NCBI GenBank assembly: GCA_045546975.1
Contig: JAZQDV010000010.1
Location: forward strand, 1 to 64,000
Direction of reading: 5' to 3'
Length of the DNA: 64,000 nt
Source: SIG480 sp045546975
GTDB taxonomy: Bacteria; Bacillota; Clostridia; Oscillospirales; JAAYXM01
The first letter of the stretch is position 1. The number at the start of each line of letters is the position of its first letter. Positions 1 through 7,645 of the stretch are shown here, piece after piece. The notes under the pieces are model-generated. The model had not been told where the DNA came from, ran no database searches, and was given only the letters and a program-made list of their open reading frames with translations. The translations under genes and the position numbers were made by a program.

Positions 1-1117
1 TCTTTGACTCGTTTGCCACTTTTACGCCTTCCTTTGCCTCTATGGCCTGATGCAGGCCTTCATTATAGCGGCGTCCGTACATAAGACGACCTGTAAATTC
101 GTCAACGATTATAACTTCGCCGTCCTGCACAACGTAGTCGATATCACGAATCATAATACCGTGTGCGCGGATAGCCTGATTTATATGGTGGGAAATGAGC
201 TGAGAGCGCTCATCGTCATCGGTGAGGTTTTCAAGTCCGAAAGTCTCCTCAGCTTTTGCAACACCTCGAGCGGTAAGAGTACAGGTTCTTGCCTTTTCGT
301 CAACTACATAGTCGGCATCGGCAATATCCTCGCGCTCTTCCATTTCTTCCTTTTCGTTGTTTTCAACGATTCTGACCTGCTTGAGCTTGCGCGCAAAGCG
401 GTCAGCCATTGTGTAAAGCTCACTTGAAGCCTCGCCCTTACCGGAAATAATAAGCGGAGTACGGGCTTCATCTATGAGGATTGAGTCAACCTCGTCGACG
501 ATTGCAAAAGAGTGGTAGTCGCGACCTACCATCTGCTCTTTGTAAAGTGCCATATTGTCGCGGAGATAGTCGAAACCGAATTCGTTGTTCGTTCCGTATG
601 TGATGTCTGCCATGTGTGCTGCACGGCGTTCGTCGTTTGTAATCCCGTGTACGATTATGCCGACAGAAAGGCCGAGAAACTTAAAGACTCTGCCCATAAG
701 TTCGCCCTGATATTTTGCGAGATAATCGTTGACTGTAACGATATGGACACCGCGACCGGAAAGTGCGTTTAAGTATGCAGGGAGGATTGCAACGAGGGTT
801 TTACCTTCACCTGTTTTCATTTCGGCAATTCTGCCCTGATGGAGGATTATGCCGCCGATTAGCTGAACGCGAAATGCGAAAAGTCCCAAAACTCTCCATG
901 CAGCTTCGCGGATTGTAGCAAAAGCTTCGGGGAGAATATCGTCAAGCGTCTCGCCGTTTTCAAGTCGTGACTTGAGAAGTGTCGTCTTTGCTGCAAGGTC
1001 AGCGTCAGAAAGTGCGCGGTACTCCTCGGCAAGTGCTTCAATTTTATCTACAAGCGGAAGAATCTTCTTGATTTCACGCTCACTGTGTGTACCAAAAATT
1101 TTCGAAACAACGCCCAT
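1..1117 (-). CDS. secA: Preprotein translocase ATPase SecA (N-terminal 372 residues, runs off the window)
   Basis: SecA is the ATP-driven motor that pushes unfolded preproteins through the SecYEG channel at the inner face of the membrane. The visible part starts MGVVSKIFG, carries the Walker A motif MKTGEGKT, the NDYLA segment, the DEAD-box equivalent VDEVDSILIDEARTPL, and then enters the preprotein cross-linking domain. The start at 1117 is preceded by AAAGGAAT on the minus strand. The C-terminal half lies outside the window. It is divergent from ahcY. No frameshift is seen. Identification is certain from motifs and order. Confidence 0.97.
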   Translation of the reverse strand, partial: MGVVSKIFGTHSEREIKKILPLVDKIEALAEEYRALSDADLAAKTTLLKSRLENGETLDDILPEAFATIREAAWRVLGLFAFRVQLIGGIILHQGRIAEMKTGEGKTLVAILPAYLNALSGRGVHIVTVNDYLAKYQGELMGRVFKFLGLSVGIIVHGITNDERRAAHMADITYGTNNEFGFDYLRDNMALYKEQMVGRDYHSFAIVDEVDSILIDEARTPLIISGKGEASSELYTMADRFARKLKQVRIVENNEKEEMEEREDIADADYVVDEKARTCTLTARGVAKAEETFGLENLTDDDERSQLISHHINQAIRAHGIMIRDIDYVVQDGEVIIVDEFTGRLMYGRRYNEGLHQAIEAKEGVKVANESK

Positions 1118-1178
1118 TTTTATCATATTCCTTTCAGAAAAAGTCGAACAAAAAATATTAAACCATTTTAATATGATA

Positions 1179-1187
1179 ATTATATCA
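1179..1187 (-). promoter_or_regulatory. Candidate extended -10 promoter of secA
   Basis: On the minus strand TGaTATAAT lies about 65 nt upstream of the secA start. The -35 position is only T-rich, so the extended TG would have to compensate. Assignment is by pattern only. Confidence 0.35.
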
Positions 1188-1242
1188 TACTTCAATATGA
1201 GAAAAAAGGTATTTTAGCGAAATTTATTTTTAATTTACAATA

Positions 1243-1271
1243 TTGAAATATGCCTGTAAATTGTGTATTAT
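1243..1271 (+). promoter_or_regulatory. Sigma-A promoter of ahcY
   Basis: TTGAAA (1243-1248), 17-nt spacer, TATTAT (1266-1271). The implied start site lies around 1278, giving a very short leader before the ATG at 1295. Confidence 0.5.
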
Positions 1272-1294
1272 ATAAGGCAGGAGTTGATTTTGAA

Positions 1295-2533
1295 ATGAGT
1301 ATCGTAAAGGATGTAAATTTAGCCCCTGCAGGCATTAAAAAAATTGAATGGGTAAAGTCATATATGCCCGTTCTCACGGCTATAGGAAACCGTTTTGAAA
1401 AGGAAAGGCCGTTTGAGGGCAAAAAGATAGCAATGTCTATCCACCTTGAGGCGAAAACTGCATACCTTGCACTTACCCTCAAGGCGGGCGGTGCAGAGGT
1501 TTTTGCTACGGGCTGCAATCCGCTTTCAACACAGGATGATGTTGCCGCGGCACTCTCAACTCTCGGCGTTGAGACGTTTGCGATTCACGGCGCAAGTGAG
1601 AGTGAGTATGTTGACCACCTCACGGAAACACTTAAGTGCGTTCCTGATATTATAATTGACGACGGCGGAGATTTCGTATCTATTTTACACGAGAAGGAGC
1701 CGGAACTCGCAAAAAATCTCCTTGGAGGATGCGAGGAGACAACAACGGGTGTTGCAAGGCTTGCGGCAAGAGCAAACGCAGGAAAACTCAATTTTCCGAT
1801 GTTCGCCGTAAACAATGCAAAGTGCAAACACCTCTTTGATAACCGTCACGGAACAGGCCAGTCTGTATGGGATGCAATAATGAATACCACAAACTGCTTT
1901 ATCGCAGGCAAAAGGGTAGTAGTTGCAGGATATGGCTTTTGCGGGCGCGGGGTAGCGCTTCGTGCAAAGGGTCTTGGTGCAAATGTAATCGTATGCGAGG
2001 CGGACCCTTTCCGCGCACTTGAAGCGTATGCTGACGGGTACTTGGTAATGAGTATGGATGAGGCAGCAGCTGTTGGAGACATATTTGTAACAACAACGGG
2101 TTGCCGTGATATTATTCTCAAAAGGCATTTCGAAAAGATGCACGACGGTGTGCTTTTGGCGAATGCAGGCCACTTTGACTGTGAGATAAACAAGGATGAT
2201 CTCAAATCTCTATCTGTAAGTGTAGAGGTGAGAAAACCAAACATTGAAGGGTATAAGCTTTCCGACGGCAGAGTACTTAATCTGCTGGGAGAGGGAAGAC
2301 TTGTAAACCTTGCCGCAGGTAACGGACATCCTGCGGAGATAATGGATCTAAGCTTTGCTGTTCAGGCACTTATGATGGAGCATATTGCACGTCTTCCGAA
2401 GAAACTCAAAAAGGGTCTTTATGATGTGCCGCAAGAGATAGATTCTCTTGTTGCCCGCGAAAAGCTTTCGGCAGAAGGAATAAAGATTGACAATCTTAGC
2501 GCAGAACAGGAAGAATACTTAAAGTCATGGTAA
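1295..2533 (+). CDS. ahcY: Adenosylhomocysteinase (S-adenosylhomocysteine hydrolase)
   Basis: Cytosolic NAD-dependent enzyme that splits S-adenosylhomocysteine into adenosine and homocysteine, removing the product inhibitor of methyltransferases. Visible motifs are the substrate-domain DDGGDF, EETTTGV, the FDNRHGTGQS segment and the Rossmann loop VAGYGFCGRGVA. The protein has 412 residues from the ATG at 1295, which follows AGGCAGGAG. An upstream in-frame ATG at 1250 overlaps the promoter spacer and lacks a ribosome binding site. The HGTGQS form and the absence of the usual C-terminal KPxHYRY tail resemble the archaeal/Thermotoga-type branch; that placement is from memory of the family. Confidence 0.93.
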   Translation: MSIVKDVNLAPAGIKKIEWVKSYMPVLTAIGNRFEKERPFEGKKIAMSIHLEAKTAYLALTLKAGGAEVFATGCNPLSTQDDVAAALSTLGVETFAIHGASESEYVDHLTETLKCVPDIIIDDGGDFVSILHEKEPELAKNLLGGCEETTTGVARLAARANAGKLNFPMFAVNNAKCKHLFDNRHGTGQSVWDAIMNTTNCFIAGKRVVVAGYGFCGRGVALRAKGLGANVIVCEADPFRALEAYADGYLVMSMDEAAAVGDIFVTTTGCRDIILKRHFEKMHDGVLLANAGHFDCEINKDDLKSLSVSVEVRKPNIEGYKLSDGRVLNLLGEGRLVNLAAGNGHPAEIMDLSFAVQALMMEHIARLPKKLKKGLYDVPQEIDSLVAREKLSAEGIKIDNLSAEQEEYLKSW

Positions 2534-2540
2534 AACAAAA

Positions 2541-2577
2541 ACACCCAATCGCACTTGCGATTGGGTGTTGATTTTTT
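2541..2577. terminator. Bidirectional terminator between ahcY and the convergent phosphoesterase gene
   Basis: Perfect 13-bp stem, arms 2541-2553 and 2556-2568 around a 2-nt loop, flanked by A-rich and T-rich tracts, so it can work for both converging genes. Confidence 0.85.
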
Positions 2578-3358
2578 AGAACAAACTGCGAATCTTTTCA
2601 AAGAGAGATTTCTTTTCAGGCTCTTCTTCGGGTTTGTAAACGGAGAAGCTCTCCTGTGCACCAAAGCCTTCACCGACAACGCCGCGTGAAGAAACGGTGA
2701 TTCTGGCAAAGGTTGTCTCATCGGAGAGGCAGTTCGGTGAAATGGTTATGTAAGGAACACCGTTTGAAACTACAAGGTCGCCCTTATCGGAATGGCCCGA
2801 GACCACAAGTGCAACCTTATCGCTTGTCTCAATCAGCTCGCGAAGAAGTGCGCGGTTTGTGAGAAGCTTTGAATCGTCGCTCTCATCTGTGAGTGCGATT
2901 GGAGCGTGTGAGAAGATAACCGCTGTGCGATGAGATTTTCCGAGCAGACGGGAAAGCCAGTCAAACTGCTCGTCGTCTATGTAGAAGTTTCCGTCTTTCT
3001 GGACAGCATCGAGAAAAATACAACGGTAGTTTGCAACGTCAAATGCGCGATAACGGAAAGGCGTGTTTGTGTGTTGAAGAAATGCTTCCTTTGAGACGAC
3101 TGACGTGCGTTCTCCCATAAGCATATGCAGAGGGATATCTGCGCGGTTATAAAGCGCGTAGATATCGTCGAGCACGGCACAGCCCTCATTGGGAGAAGCG
3201 TTGCCATCAAGACAGTCACCGAGATCTGCGATGAAATTACAGTCATCTGCAACATTTGTAATGTCTTCTACTTTCTTGATTACAGAAGCGCCTATGTGCA
3301 TATTTTCTTCTATAACGTGAGATGCGCGAAGGTCTGAGGTAACGATGAATTTAATCAT
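2576..3358 (-). CDS. Calcineurin-like phosphoesterase-fold protein with a degenerate active site
   Basis: About 260 residues. The order of blocks matches the metallophosphoesterase fold: TSDLRASHV where DxH is expected, DLGDCLDG for GDxxD, LMGERT where the usual GNHE/D stands, VIFSHAP and VVSGHSDKG for GHxH. Several metal ligands are therefore replaced, notably the Asn-His pair, so catalysis is doubtful. The start at 3358 is chosen because AAAGGGGGA sits 10 nt upstream. A longer form from a TTG at 3463 would add a hydrophobic N-terminal helix but has no ribosome binding site and abuts the tRNA gene. The substrate is unknown. Confidence 0.6.
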   Translation of the reverse strand: MIKFIVTSDLRASHVIEENMHIGASVIKKVEDITNVADDCNFIADLGDCLDGNASPNEGCAVLDDIYALYNRADIPLHMLMGERTSVVSKEAFLQHTNTPFRYRAFDVANYRCIFLDAVQKDGNFYIDDEQFDWLSRLLGKSHRTAVIFSHAPIALTDESDDSKLLTNRALLRELIETSDKVALVVSGHSDKGDLVVSNGVPYITISPNCLSDETTFARITVSSRGVVGEGFGAQESFSVYKPEEEPEKKSLFEKIRSLF

Positions 3359-3465
3359 ACTGACGGGTTCCCCCTTTCTCAGAAAAATCTGCATAGACAA
3401 AAATAAGAACATAAAAGACAACGCAAAAAATGCAATCGGTTTTACCTTCTTATCTAAAGACAATA

Positions 3466-3540
3466 TGGTGACCCGTAGGAGAATCGAACTCCTGTTACCG
3501 CCGTGAAAGGGCGGTGTCTTAACCGCTTGACCAACGGGCC
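3466..3540 (-). tRNA. tRNA-Glu (anticodon UUC)
   Basis: Cloverleaf on the minus strand: acceptor GGCCCGT with ACGGGTC, anticodon stem CCGCC/GGCGG with loop CTTTCAC and anticodon TTC, T-loop GTTCGATTC, and an encoded CCA. It lies downstream of tRNA-Met in the same transcript. Confidence 0.96.
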
Positions 3541-3551
3541 GGATTTTATTG

Positions 3552-3575
3552 GCGGGGCAGGGAAACCTGCCCCGC
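3552..3575 (-). other. GC-rich hairpin between the two tRNA genes
   Basis: Perfect 10-bp stem (3552-3561 with 3566-3575) with a 4-nt loop, in the spacer between tRNA-Met and tRNA-Glu. It is not followed by a U-run on the transcript strand, so it is more likely a processing or stability element than a terminator. Confidence 0.5.
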
Positions 3576-3579
3576 TGTA

Positions 3580-3656
3580 TGGTAGCGGCGGCTGGACTTG
3601 AACCAGTGACCGTTCGGGTATGAACCGAATGAGCTAGCCAACTCAGCTACACCGCC
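3580..3656 (-). tRNA. tRNA-Met (anticodon CAU, elongator type)
   Basis: 77 nt with encoded CCA. The acceptor is GGCGGTG, the anticodon arm TTCGG-TTCATAC-CCGAA with CAT, and the T-arm contains GGTTCAAGTCC. The paired first base and overall form fit elongator Met. A lysidine-modified Ile-CAU cannot be fully excluded by eye. Confidence 0.9.
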
Positions 3657-3681
3657 ATACACGCTCATAACGAGCTTAATT

Positions 3682-3710
3682 ATTATAATACAAAACGATT
3701 TGCTTGTCAA
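3682..3710 (-). promoter_or_regulatory. Consensus sigma-A promoter of the tRNA-Met/tRNA-Glu transcript
   Basis: On the minus strand TTGACA (3705-3710), exactly 17 nt, TATAAT (3682-3687). Both hexamers match the consensus fully, as expected for stable RNA genes. Confidence 0.9.
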
Positions 3711-3800
3711 CAAAAAAATCATTTTTTTGTTTTTGAAAAAGGTGCATTTTTGGAAAATGGCTTTACAGAGCCGTTTTTCGGCGTTTTCGAGCTCAAAAAA

Positions 3801-3846
3801 GTTGTCAAAAAGTTGTCAAAACCAAAAATAATTTTCGTGCTATAAT
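3801..3846 (+). promoter_or_regulatory. Candidate promoter of the capsid/toxin island with a direct repeat
   Basis: TATAAT at 3841-3846 is preceded by TG with a one-base gap, an extended -10. Upstream, GTTGTCAAAA occurs twice (3801 and 3812), 11 nt apart, where an activator or repressor could bind. No good -35 lies at 17 nt. The start site would be near 3853, leaving a leader of about 220 nt. Confidence 0.45.
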
Positions 3847-3935
3847 ACCCTCGTCAAGCAAACAAGGACTTGATGACAGAAAGAAACTTTTGCATAAACG
3901 CACCTTTGCAAAGGGCCTTTTTGTGAAATGGCAAA

Positions 3936-4039
3936 AGCGGTTTTACTGTGGTTGCGGATGAGTTCACGTCGCTTCAGGCGCGCAAAGACGACGTGGAGTT
4001 CCGGAGAAGAATCGTCTTGATACGAAAAACAAAACCGCT
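3936..4039 (+). other. Structured leader upstream of the scaffold gene
   Basis: The outer 9-bp stem pairs 3936-3944 (AGCGGTTTT) with 4031-4039 (AAAACCGCT), enclosing a 7-bp stem 3965-3971/3989-3995 (CACGTCG/CGACGTG). The same stretch is open in one frame (3929-4054) and reads like the C-terminal end of a protein with no start codon. It could therefore be a folded regulatory leader or the scar of a deleted phage gene. No annotated gene covers 3711-4073. Confidence 0.4.
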
Positions 4040-4073
4040 AATGACCAAAAACACTTAAACGGAGGTGCTCACT

Positions 4074-4748
4074 GTGTTTGATGAAACCAACAGAACAGAA
4101 GAGCAGGAGCTTACGTTGCCGGACAACCTTTTCGACGACGGAGCTACCGAAGATAACTCTGTGTCAAACCAGGACGCAGAGAAAAGAGAAACAATAAGAA
4201 TTAAGTACAACGGTGAGGAACGTGACATAACTCTTGATGAGGCGCGCGTTCTCGCCCAAAAAGGAATGAACTACGACCATGTTGTTGCCGAACGCGACAC
4301 GAAATACCAACGTGAGCTTGAGTTTTTGGACAAGGTCGCAGGAGAAAGAGGAATGACACGTGCAGAGTATATGAATATGCACGAGTCGCAAAAACAAAAT
4401 GCTGCAAATACGACAGGAAGTGTAGCGCAAGACGCAGTCGAACGTGCACGCGGACAAATAAAAAGAATATCCGATTCACTCGGTTTTACAGGTCCGTGGT
4501 CAACACTCTTTAACAGATACCCGAACCTTGCACGTGAAAGCGCATATTCAGAGCTTTCAGAGAAGGTGCGAGGTGGCATGACCCCGCTTGAAGCATATCA
4601 GGAAAAGCTGCTTTCGGATAAAGAAAGAGAGCTTTCCGCCGTGCAGAGCATGGCTGATGCAAGGCGGCGTTCTGTCGGTTCAATTTCGGGCGACGGTACA
4701 GCGTTTGTCCGCGATGCCTTTCTTGAAGGATTTACAGCGATAGATTAG
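4074..4748 (+). CDS. Phage-type head scaffold-like protein ending in a D-x-FLEGF motif
   Basis: 224 residues, acidic, with an unstructured N-terminus, a central charged helical region (about 55-110) and an Ala/Arg-rich helical tail. It sits directly before the capsid gene, where phage scaffolds normally lie. The C-terminus reads DAFLEGFTAID; phage scaffold C-termini commonly bind the coat protein. The GTG at 4074 is 8 nt after GGAGG; the in-frame GTG at 4065 overlaps that GGAGG and is rejected. The same FLEGF motif appears twice in the toxin encoded at 7646. The scaffold role is inferred from position and composition, not from a recognised domain. Confidence 0.65.
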   Translation: MFDETNRTEEQELTLPDNLFDDGATEDNSVSNQDAEKRETIRIKYNGEERDITLDEARVLAQKGMNYDHVVAERDTKYQRELEFLDKVAGERGMTRAEYMNMHESQKQNAANTTGSVAQDAVERARGQIKRISDSLGFTGPWSTLFNRYPNLARESAYSELSEKVRGGMTPLEAYQEKLLSDKERELSAVQSMADARRRSVGSISGDGTAFVRDAFLEGFTAID

Positions 4749-4766
4749 AAAGGAAGTTAAAAAATT

Positions 4767-5828
4767 ATGTCAGCTATCAATTTACACAGCAAATACGCAA
4801 AAGAAATCCAGACACACTACACAAGAGAAAGCCTTATCAACGGTCATCTCTCAAACGAGTATTCTTTCTCGGGTGTAAAAACAGTAAGAATCTCAACTCC
4901 CGTAACAGTTGAGATGAGCGATTACACACGCTCTGGTACAAACCGTTACGGAACACCTGTCGAGATGGAGGATATTGTTCAGGAGCTCACACTCTCTCAG
5001 GATAAGAGCTTTACCCTCACAATCGATAAGGGCAACAACGAGGACCAGAACGGTGTCAAGGAAGCAGGAAAGATGCTTGCTCTCCAGATAAGCGAGAAGG
5101 CGATTCCGCTTATGGACAAATACAGCTTTGAGCGTCTCTCACAGCTCGCAGGCAAAATAGTAGGCGAGTCAACGGCAATTTCAAAGTCAAATGTATGTGA
5201 GCGCATAACACGCGGCACTACATATATGGACGATTGCGAGGTTCCTTCTTTCGGAAGAACTCTCTTTGTCCCGAGCGACACTTATGCAAAGCTTCGCCTC
5301 TCAGAGGAGTTCAAGGCATGTGAAAACCTTATGGATAAATCACTTGCCAAGGGTCTTGTCGGAACGTATGACAATATGAACGTAATCAAGGTTCCGCGTT
5401 CACGCTGGCCGGAGAACGTAAACTTCATGATCGTTCATAAGCGAGCAGCCTGCGCACCTGTAAAGCTCAACGATACGAAGTACCATAAGGACCCGCCGGG
5501 AATCTCCGGTGCTCTCCTTGAGGGAAGACAGTACTACGACCTCTTCGTCTTCGGAGCAAAGTGTGACGGTGTTTACGTCGAGGTAAACACAGGCTCAGGT
5601 GCGGCAAGTATCTGTGCAGCTCCTGTCATTGAAAACGACGGAGCAATCACTTCTGCAACAAGCGGAGCTATGATTAAGTACACAACAGACGGCTCCGACC
5701 CGAGATATTCTGTCAGTGCAAAAATCGGCAGTCAGGCTGATGTTACGGCGGCAGGAACAGTCGTGAAGGCATACGCTTACAATAACGGTGCTTTCCCGTC
5801 CGAGGTTACTACTGTAACTCTCCAGTAA
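4767..5828 (+). CDS. Phage major capsid protein with a C-terminal CHB_HEX_C-like decoration domain
   Basis: 353 residues. The N-terminal 280 have the composition and position of an HK97-fold coat protein, with a strand-rich N-arm and a long central helix region (about 95-150). Residues about 285-353 (AAPVIENDGAITSATSG, then YTTDGSDPRYS) match the small beta-sandwich found at the end of chitobiases and on some phage structural proteins. A good AGGAAG site precedes the ATG. Codon use is like that of the host genes around it, which suggests long residence. Coat identity is by context plus pattern and needs a profile search. Confidence 0.72.
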   Translation: MSAINLHSKYAKEIQTHYTRESLINGHLSNEYSFSGVKTVRISTPVTVEMSDYTRSGTNRYGTPVEMEDIVQELTLSQDKSFTLTIDKGNNEDQNGVKEAGKMLALQISEKAIPLMDKYSFERLSQLAGKIVGESTAISKSNVCERITRGTTYMDDCEVPSFGRTLFVPSDTYAKLRLSEEFKACENLMDKSLAKGLVGTYDNMNVIKVPRSRWPENVNFMIVHKRAACAPVKLNDTKYHKDPPGISGALLEGRQYYDLFVFGAKCDGVYVEVNTGSGAASICAAPVIENDGAITSATSGAMIKYTTDGSDPRYSVSAKIGSQADVTAAGTVVKAYAYNNGAFPSEVTTVTLQ

Positions 5829-5897
5829 ATAAACCTCAGAAAGAAGAGGCGGGGCTTTCCGCCTCTTCTTTTCTTAATGAAAGGAGAATTTCGAAAA

Positions 5898-6284
5898 ATG
5901 AAAGCATATGATATATATAAGAGAACCTGCGCCATTATGTTCGAAAGAGTGGGAGAGGACCGTTCGTTCAAGGAAAACTTCTGCCCCGTGCTATCCTCAC
6001 TTCTTGCCGAGTGCCTGCCGTATGAGAACTCTTGCCGTGCAGTTTCCGGAAAAGAAGAACTCAAAAGCGCACCCGTAATCTCAGATATGGACGAGGATGT
6101 GGATTTCTGCGAGGAGATAGTATCCGTTGCGCTTCCCTACGGTGTTGCGGCATATTTTTCCGAGGATGACGGAAACGGGTATAACGCACAGATGTACCGC
6201 GAACGTTTTGTTGATGCACTGAATAGTGTCGCAAAATGCCGGGTTATTGAAATTTCGGATGTTTACGGAGGTGAAGAAATATGA
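5898..6284 (+). CDS. Small head-tail connector-like phage protein
   Basis: 128 residues. It follows the capsid gene, where siphophages encode gp6-like connectors. The segment VALPYGVAAYFSEDDGNG followed by a helical stretch ending in ALNSVAKC resembles the C-terminal part of such proteins. The ATG at 5898 follows AAGGAG; an ATG at 5877 overlaps that site and is not used. Its stop overlaps the next start by 4 nt, so it is co-translated with the holin. No enzyme motif is present. The connector call is an inference from order and weak similarity. Confidence 0.45.
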   Translation: MKAYDIYKRTCAIMFERVGEDRSFKENFCPVLSSLLAECLPYENSCRAVSGKEELKSAPVISDMDEDVDFCEEIVSVALPYGVAAYFSEDDGNGYNAQMYRERFVDALNSVAKCRVIEISDVYGGEEI

Positions 6285-6568
6285 CAAGCGGATTTATAAG
6301 TGAGACCTTTATGTCGCTTATCAGCGCCGACCTCTACATAGTTATTGCGGCAGTTTACGGCGTTTGCTTCGCTCTTAAAAAGGCAAGATTTTTTGACGAC
6401 AGGTTCATACCGCTAGCGGCAATTGTCCTCGGTGTGTGCTTTGAACTGTTATATTTTGCAAATGTAGGCGGAGCCGTGGTTGAGTTCATTCTGCGCGGAA
6501 TTGTTGCGGGTATGGCGGCGGTATATGTTGCAAACATCATAAAGCAGATGGGGGATGGCGAGAAATGA
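6281..6568 (+). CDS. Phage holin (three membrane segments)
   Basis: 95 residues with hydrophobic segments at about 15-31, 44-62 and 66-85 and a short charged C-terminus (KQMGDGEK). The pattern, with RFIPLAAIVLGV and ILRGIVAGMAAVYV, resembles the phage_holin_5 type. Holins form membrane holes that let the endolysin reach the wall. The gene overlaps its neighbours on both sides by 4 nt, forming a lysis cassette with the hydrolase that follows. Confidence 0.7.
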   Translation: MTSGFISETFMSLISADLYIVIAAVYGVCFALKKARFFDDRFIPLAAIVLGVCFELLYFANVGGAVVEFILRGIVAGMAAVYVANIIKQMGDGEK

Positions 6569-7359
6569 CGTCAAAGGTATATAAGGGCGGAAAGATATAT
6601 ACAGTTCCGCTTGCGGATATAGAGTACATCGGCTATTTCTATGGAAAGAACGGAAACGAGGAAATAAAAAGTGCATATAAGAGAATAGGGAAGAGTAACG
6701 GTCGTGCACCTGACTTTCTGCTCAATGCAGAGCTTTTCGATTTCAAGACGCGAAAGCCTGCAAGTGATGTAGTATCAGGCGGAATCGCATACCGTCTCAC
6801 AGAAGGCTATGGATTTGCGTTTCCCGAGAACAAAACCGCGGTGTTTTCGTATAAGAACAACGTAGGAGCAGACGACTATATCGGCGCATATCCGACCCTT
6901 GTGAGAAACGGGAAAGAAGAAACCCAGAACCCTGCAGGGATTACGGGCAGACGCGGAAGAACAGCACTTGGCCTTAACGGAGACTCACTTATCCTAGCAC
7001 TTGTCCCGGATAGCAGCGGAAGTACGCTCTCTGAGCTTCGACGTGCATTTCTCTCAAACGGTGCAGAGAACGCCATAAACCTTGACGGCGGTGGAAGTAC
7101 ACAGTTTTACGCGCCGCTCGGCAATCACTTTTCAGGTCGCCGTGTCCGAGGCTTTATCGGTGTGTGGGTACGCGGAGGCGATATAAGATATGTAAGGGTG
7201 AATTCACGCCTGCGCATAAGAAGTGCGCCAAGCCTTCTTGCCTCACGCGTCGGCTGGCTCTATAACGGTGATGCGGTAACCGTACTTGAGGAAAAGGGCG
7301 GATGGAGCCGTATATCACTCGGGTGGGTGTCATCAAGCTATCTCACCCGTGCGAAGTAA
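6565..7359 (+). CDS. Phosphodiester glycosidase (NAGPA) domain protein with SH3b domain, putative lysin
   Basis: 264 residues. Residues about 15-200 form a NAGPA-type domain, with FLLNAELF, the long GRRGRTALGLNGDSL block and the signature NAINLDGGGSTQ. Residues about 205-264 (RLRIRSAPSLLAS, WSRISLGWVSSSYL) are a bacterial SH3 wall-binding domain. There is no signal peptide, as expected when export goes through a holin. NAGPA enzymes remove sugar-1-phosphodiesters, so the likely target is a cell-wall glycopolymer. The lysin role is inferred from the holin neighbour and the SH3 domain. Confidence 0.75.
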   Translation: MTSKVYKGGKIYTVPLADIEYIGYFYGKNGNEEIKSAYKRIGKSNGRAPDFLLNAELFDFKTRKPASDVVSGGIAYRLTEGYGFAFPENKTAVFSYKNNVGADDYIGAYPTLVRNGKEETQNPAGITGRRGRTALGLNGDSLILALVPDSSGSTLSELRRAFLSNGAENAINLDGGGSTQFYAPLGNHFSGRRVRGFIGVWVRGGDIRYVRVNSRLRIRSAPSLLASRVGWLYNGDAVTVLEEKGGWSRISLGWVSSSYLTRAK

Positions 7360-7373
7360 AGGGCGGTGAGCGT

Positions 7374-7568
7374 ATGGAATATGTAACGTGTGATACGTGC
7401 GAAGCTCACCGCGACGAGATAGCAAAGAGACTGAACCGCGGCGATGTACGCTTTGAGAGGCTTGAAACAAAAATAGACACACTGATTTCCACAAACCGCC
7501 TTATCGCAGGCTCGGTAATCGGCGGAATCGCAACAATAATAGTCACACTCCTCATGCGGGGAATATAA
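7374..7568 (+). CDS. XhlA-like membrane-associated lysis protein
   Basis: 64 residues: a charged coiled-coil-prone N-terminus with a CDTCEAH segment, then one C-terminal membrane helix (about 42-60, AGSVIGGIATIIVTLLM). This is the layout of the haemolysin XhlA family found next to phage holins. The ATG at 7374 follows GGGCGGTGAG. Earlier in-frame starts would lie inside the lysin gene. It closes the lysis cassette. Confidence 0.6.
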   Translation: MEYVTCDTCEAHRDEIAKRLNRGDVRFERLETKIDTLISTNRLIAGSVIGGIATIIVTLLMRGI

Positions 7569-7572
7569 AAAA

Positions 7573-7602
7573 TTGCGTTTTGGAGAGGATGTGTGGTAGA
7601 AT
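7573..7602 (+). promoter_or_regulatory. Candidate promoter of the full-length toxin gene
   Basis: TTGCGT (7573-7578), 18 nt, TAGAAT (7597-7602) with an extended TG. The segment TGTGGTAGAAT closely matches TGTGGTATAAT upstream of each downstream cassette, so these promoters may be related. Confidence 0.4.
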
Positions 7603-7615
7603 ATATATGTCACAT

Positions 7616-7641
7616 ATTCCTTTCCAAAACGGGAAAGGAAT
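7616..7641 (+). promoter_or_regulatory. Hairpin that hides the ribosome binding site of the toxin gene
   Basis: A perfect 10-bp stem pairs 7616-7625 with 7632-7641. The 3' arm contains AAAGGAA (7634-7640), the only ribosome binding site of the toxin ATG at 7646. Folding would block initiation, so translation may need an unfolding signal or a coupled event. Confidence 0.55.
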
Positions 7642-7645
7642 ACAA

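Noticed and set aside
3358..3463. N-terminal membrane helix on the phosphoesterase-fold protein
   Set aside because: The extension needs a TTG start without ribosome binding site, 3 nt from the tRNA-Glu gene, while a strong site precedes the ATG at 3358.
3657..4073. tRNA-Met as the integration site of the island
   Set aside because: The island lies on the 5' side of the tRNA gene, no integrase gene is visible, and I saw no copy of the tRNA 3' end at the far border near 12330.
4074..7568. Ordinary complete prophage
   Set aside because: No terminase, portal, protease, tail, replication, repressor or integrase genes in the stretch; the gene set stops at capsid, connector-like and lysis genes.
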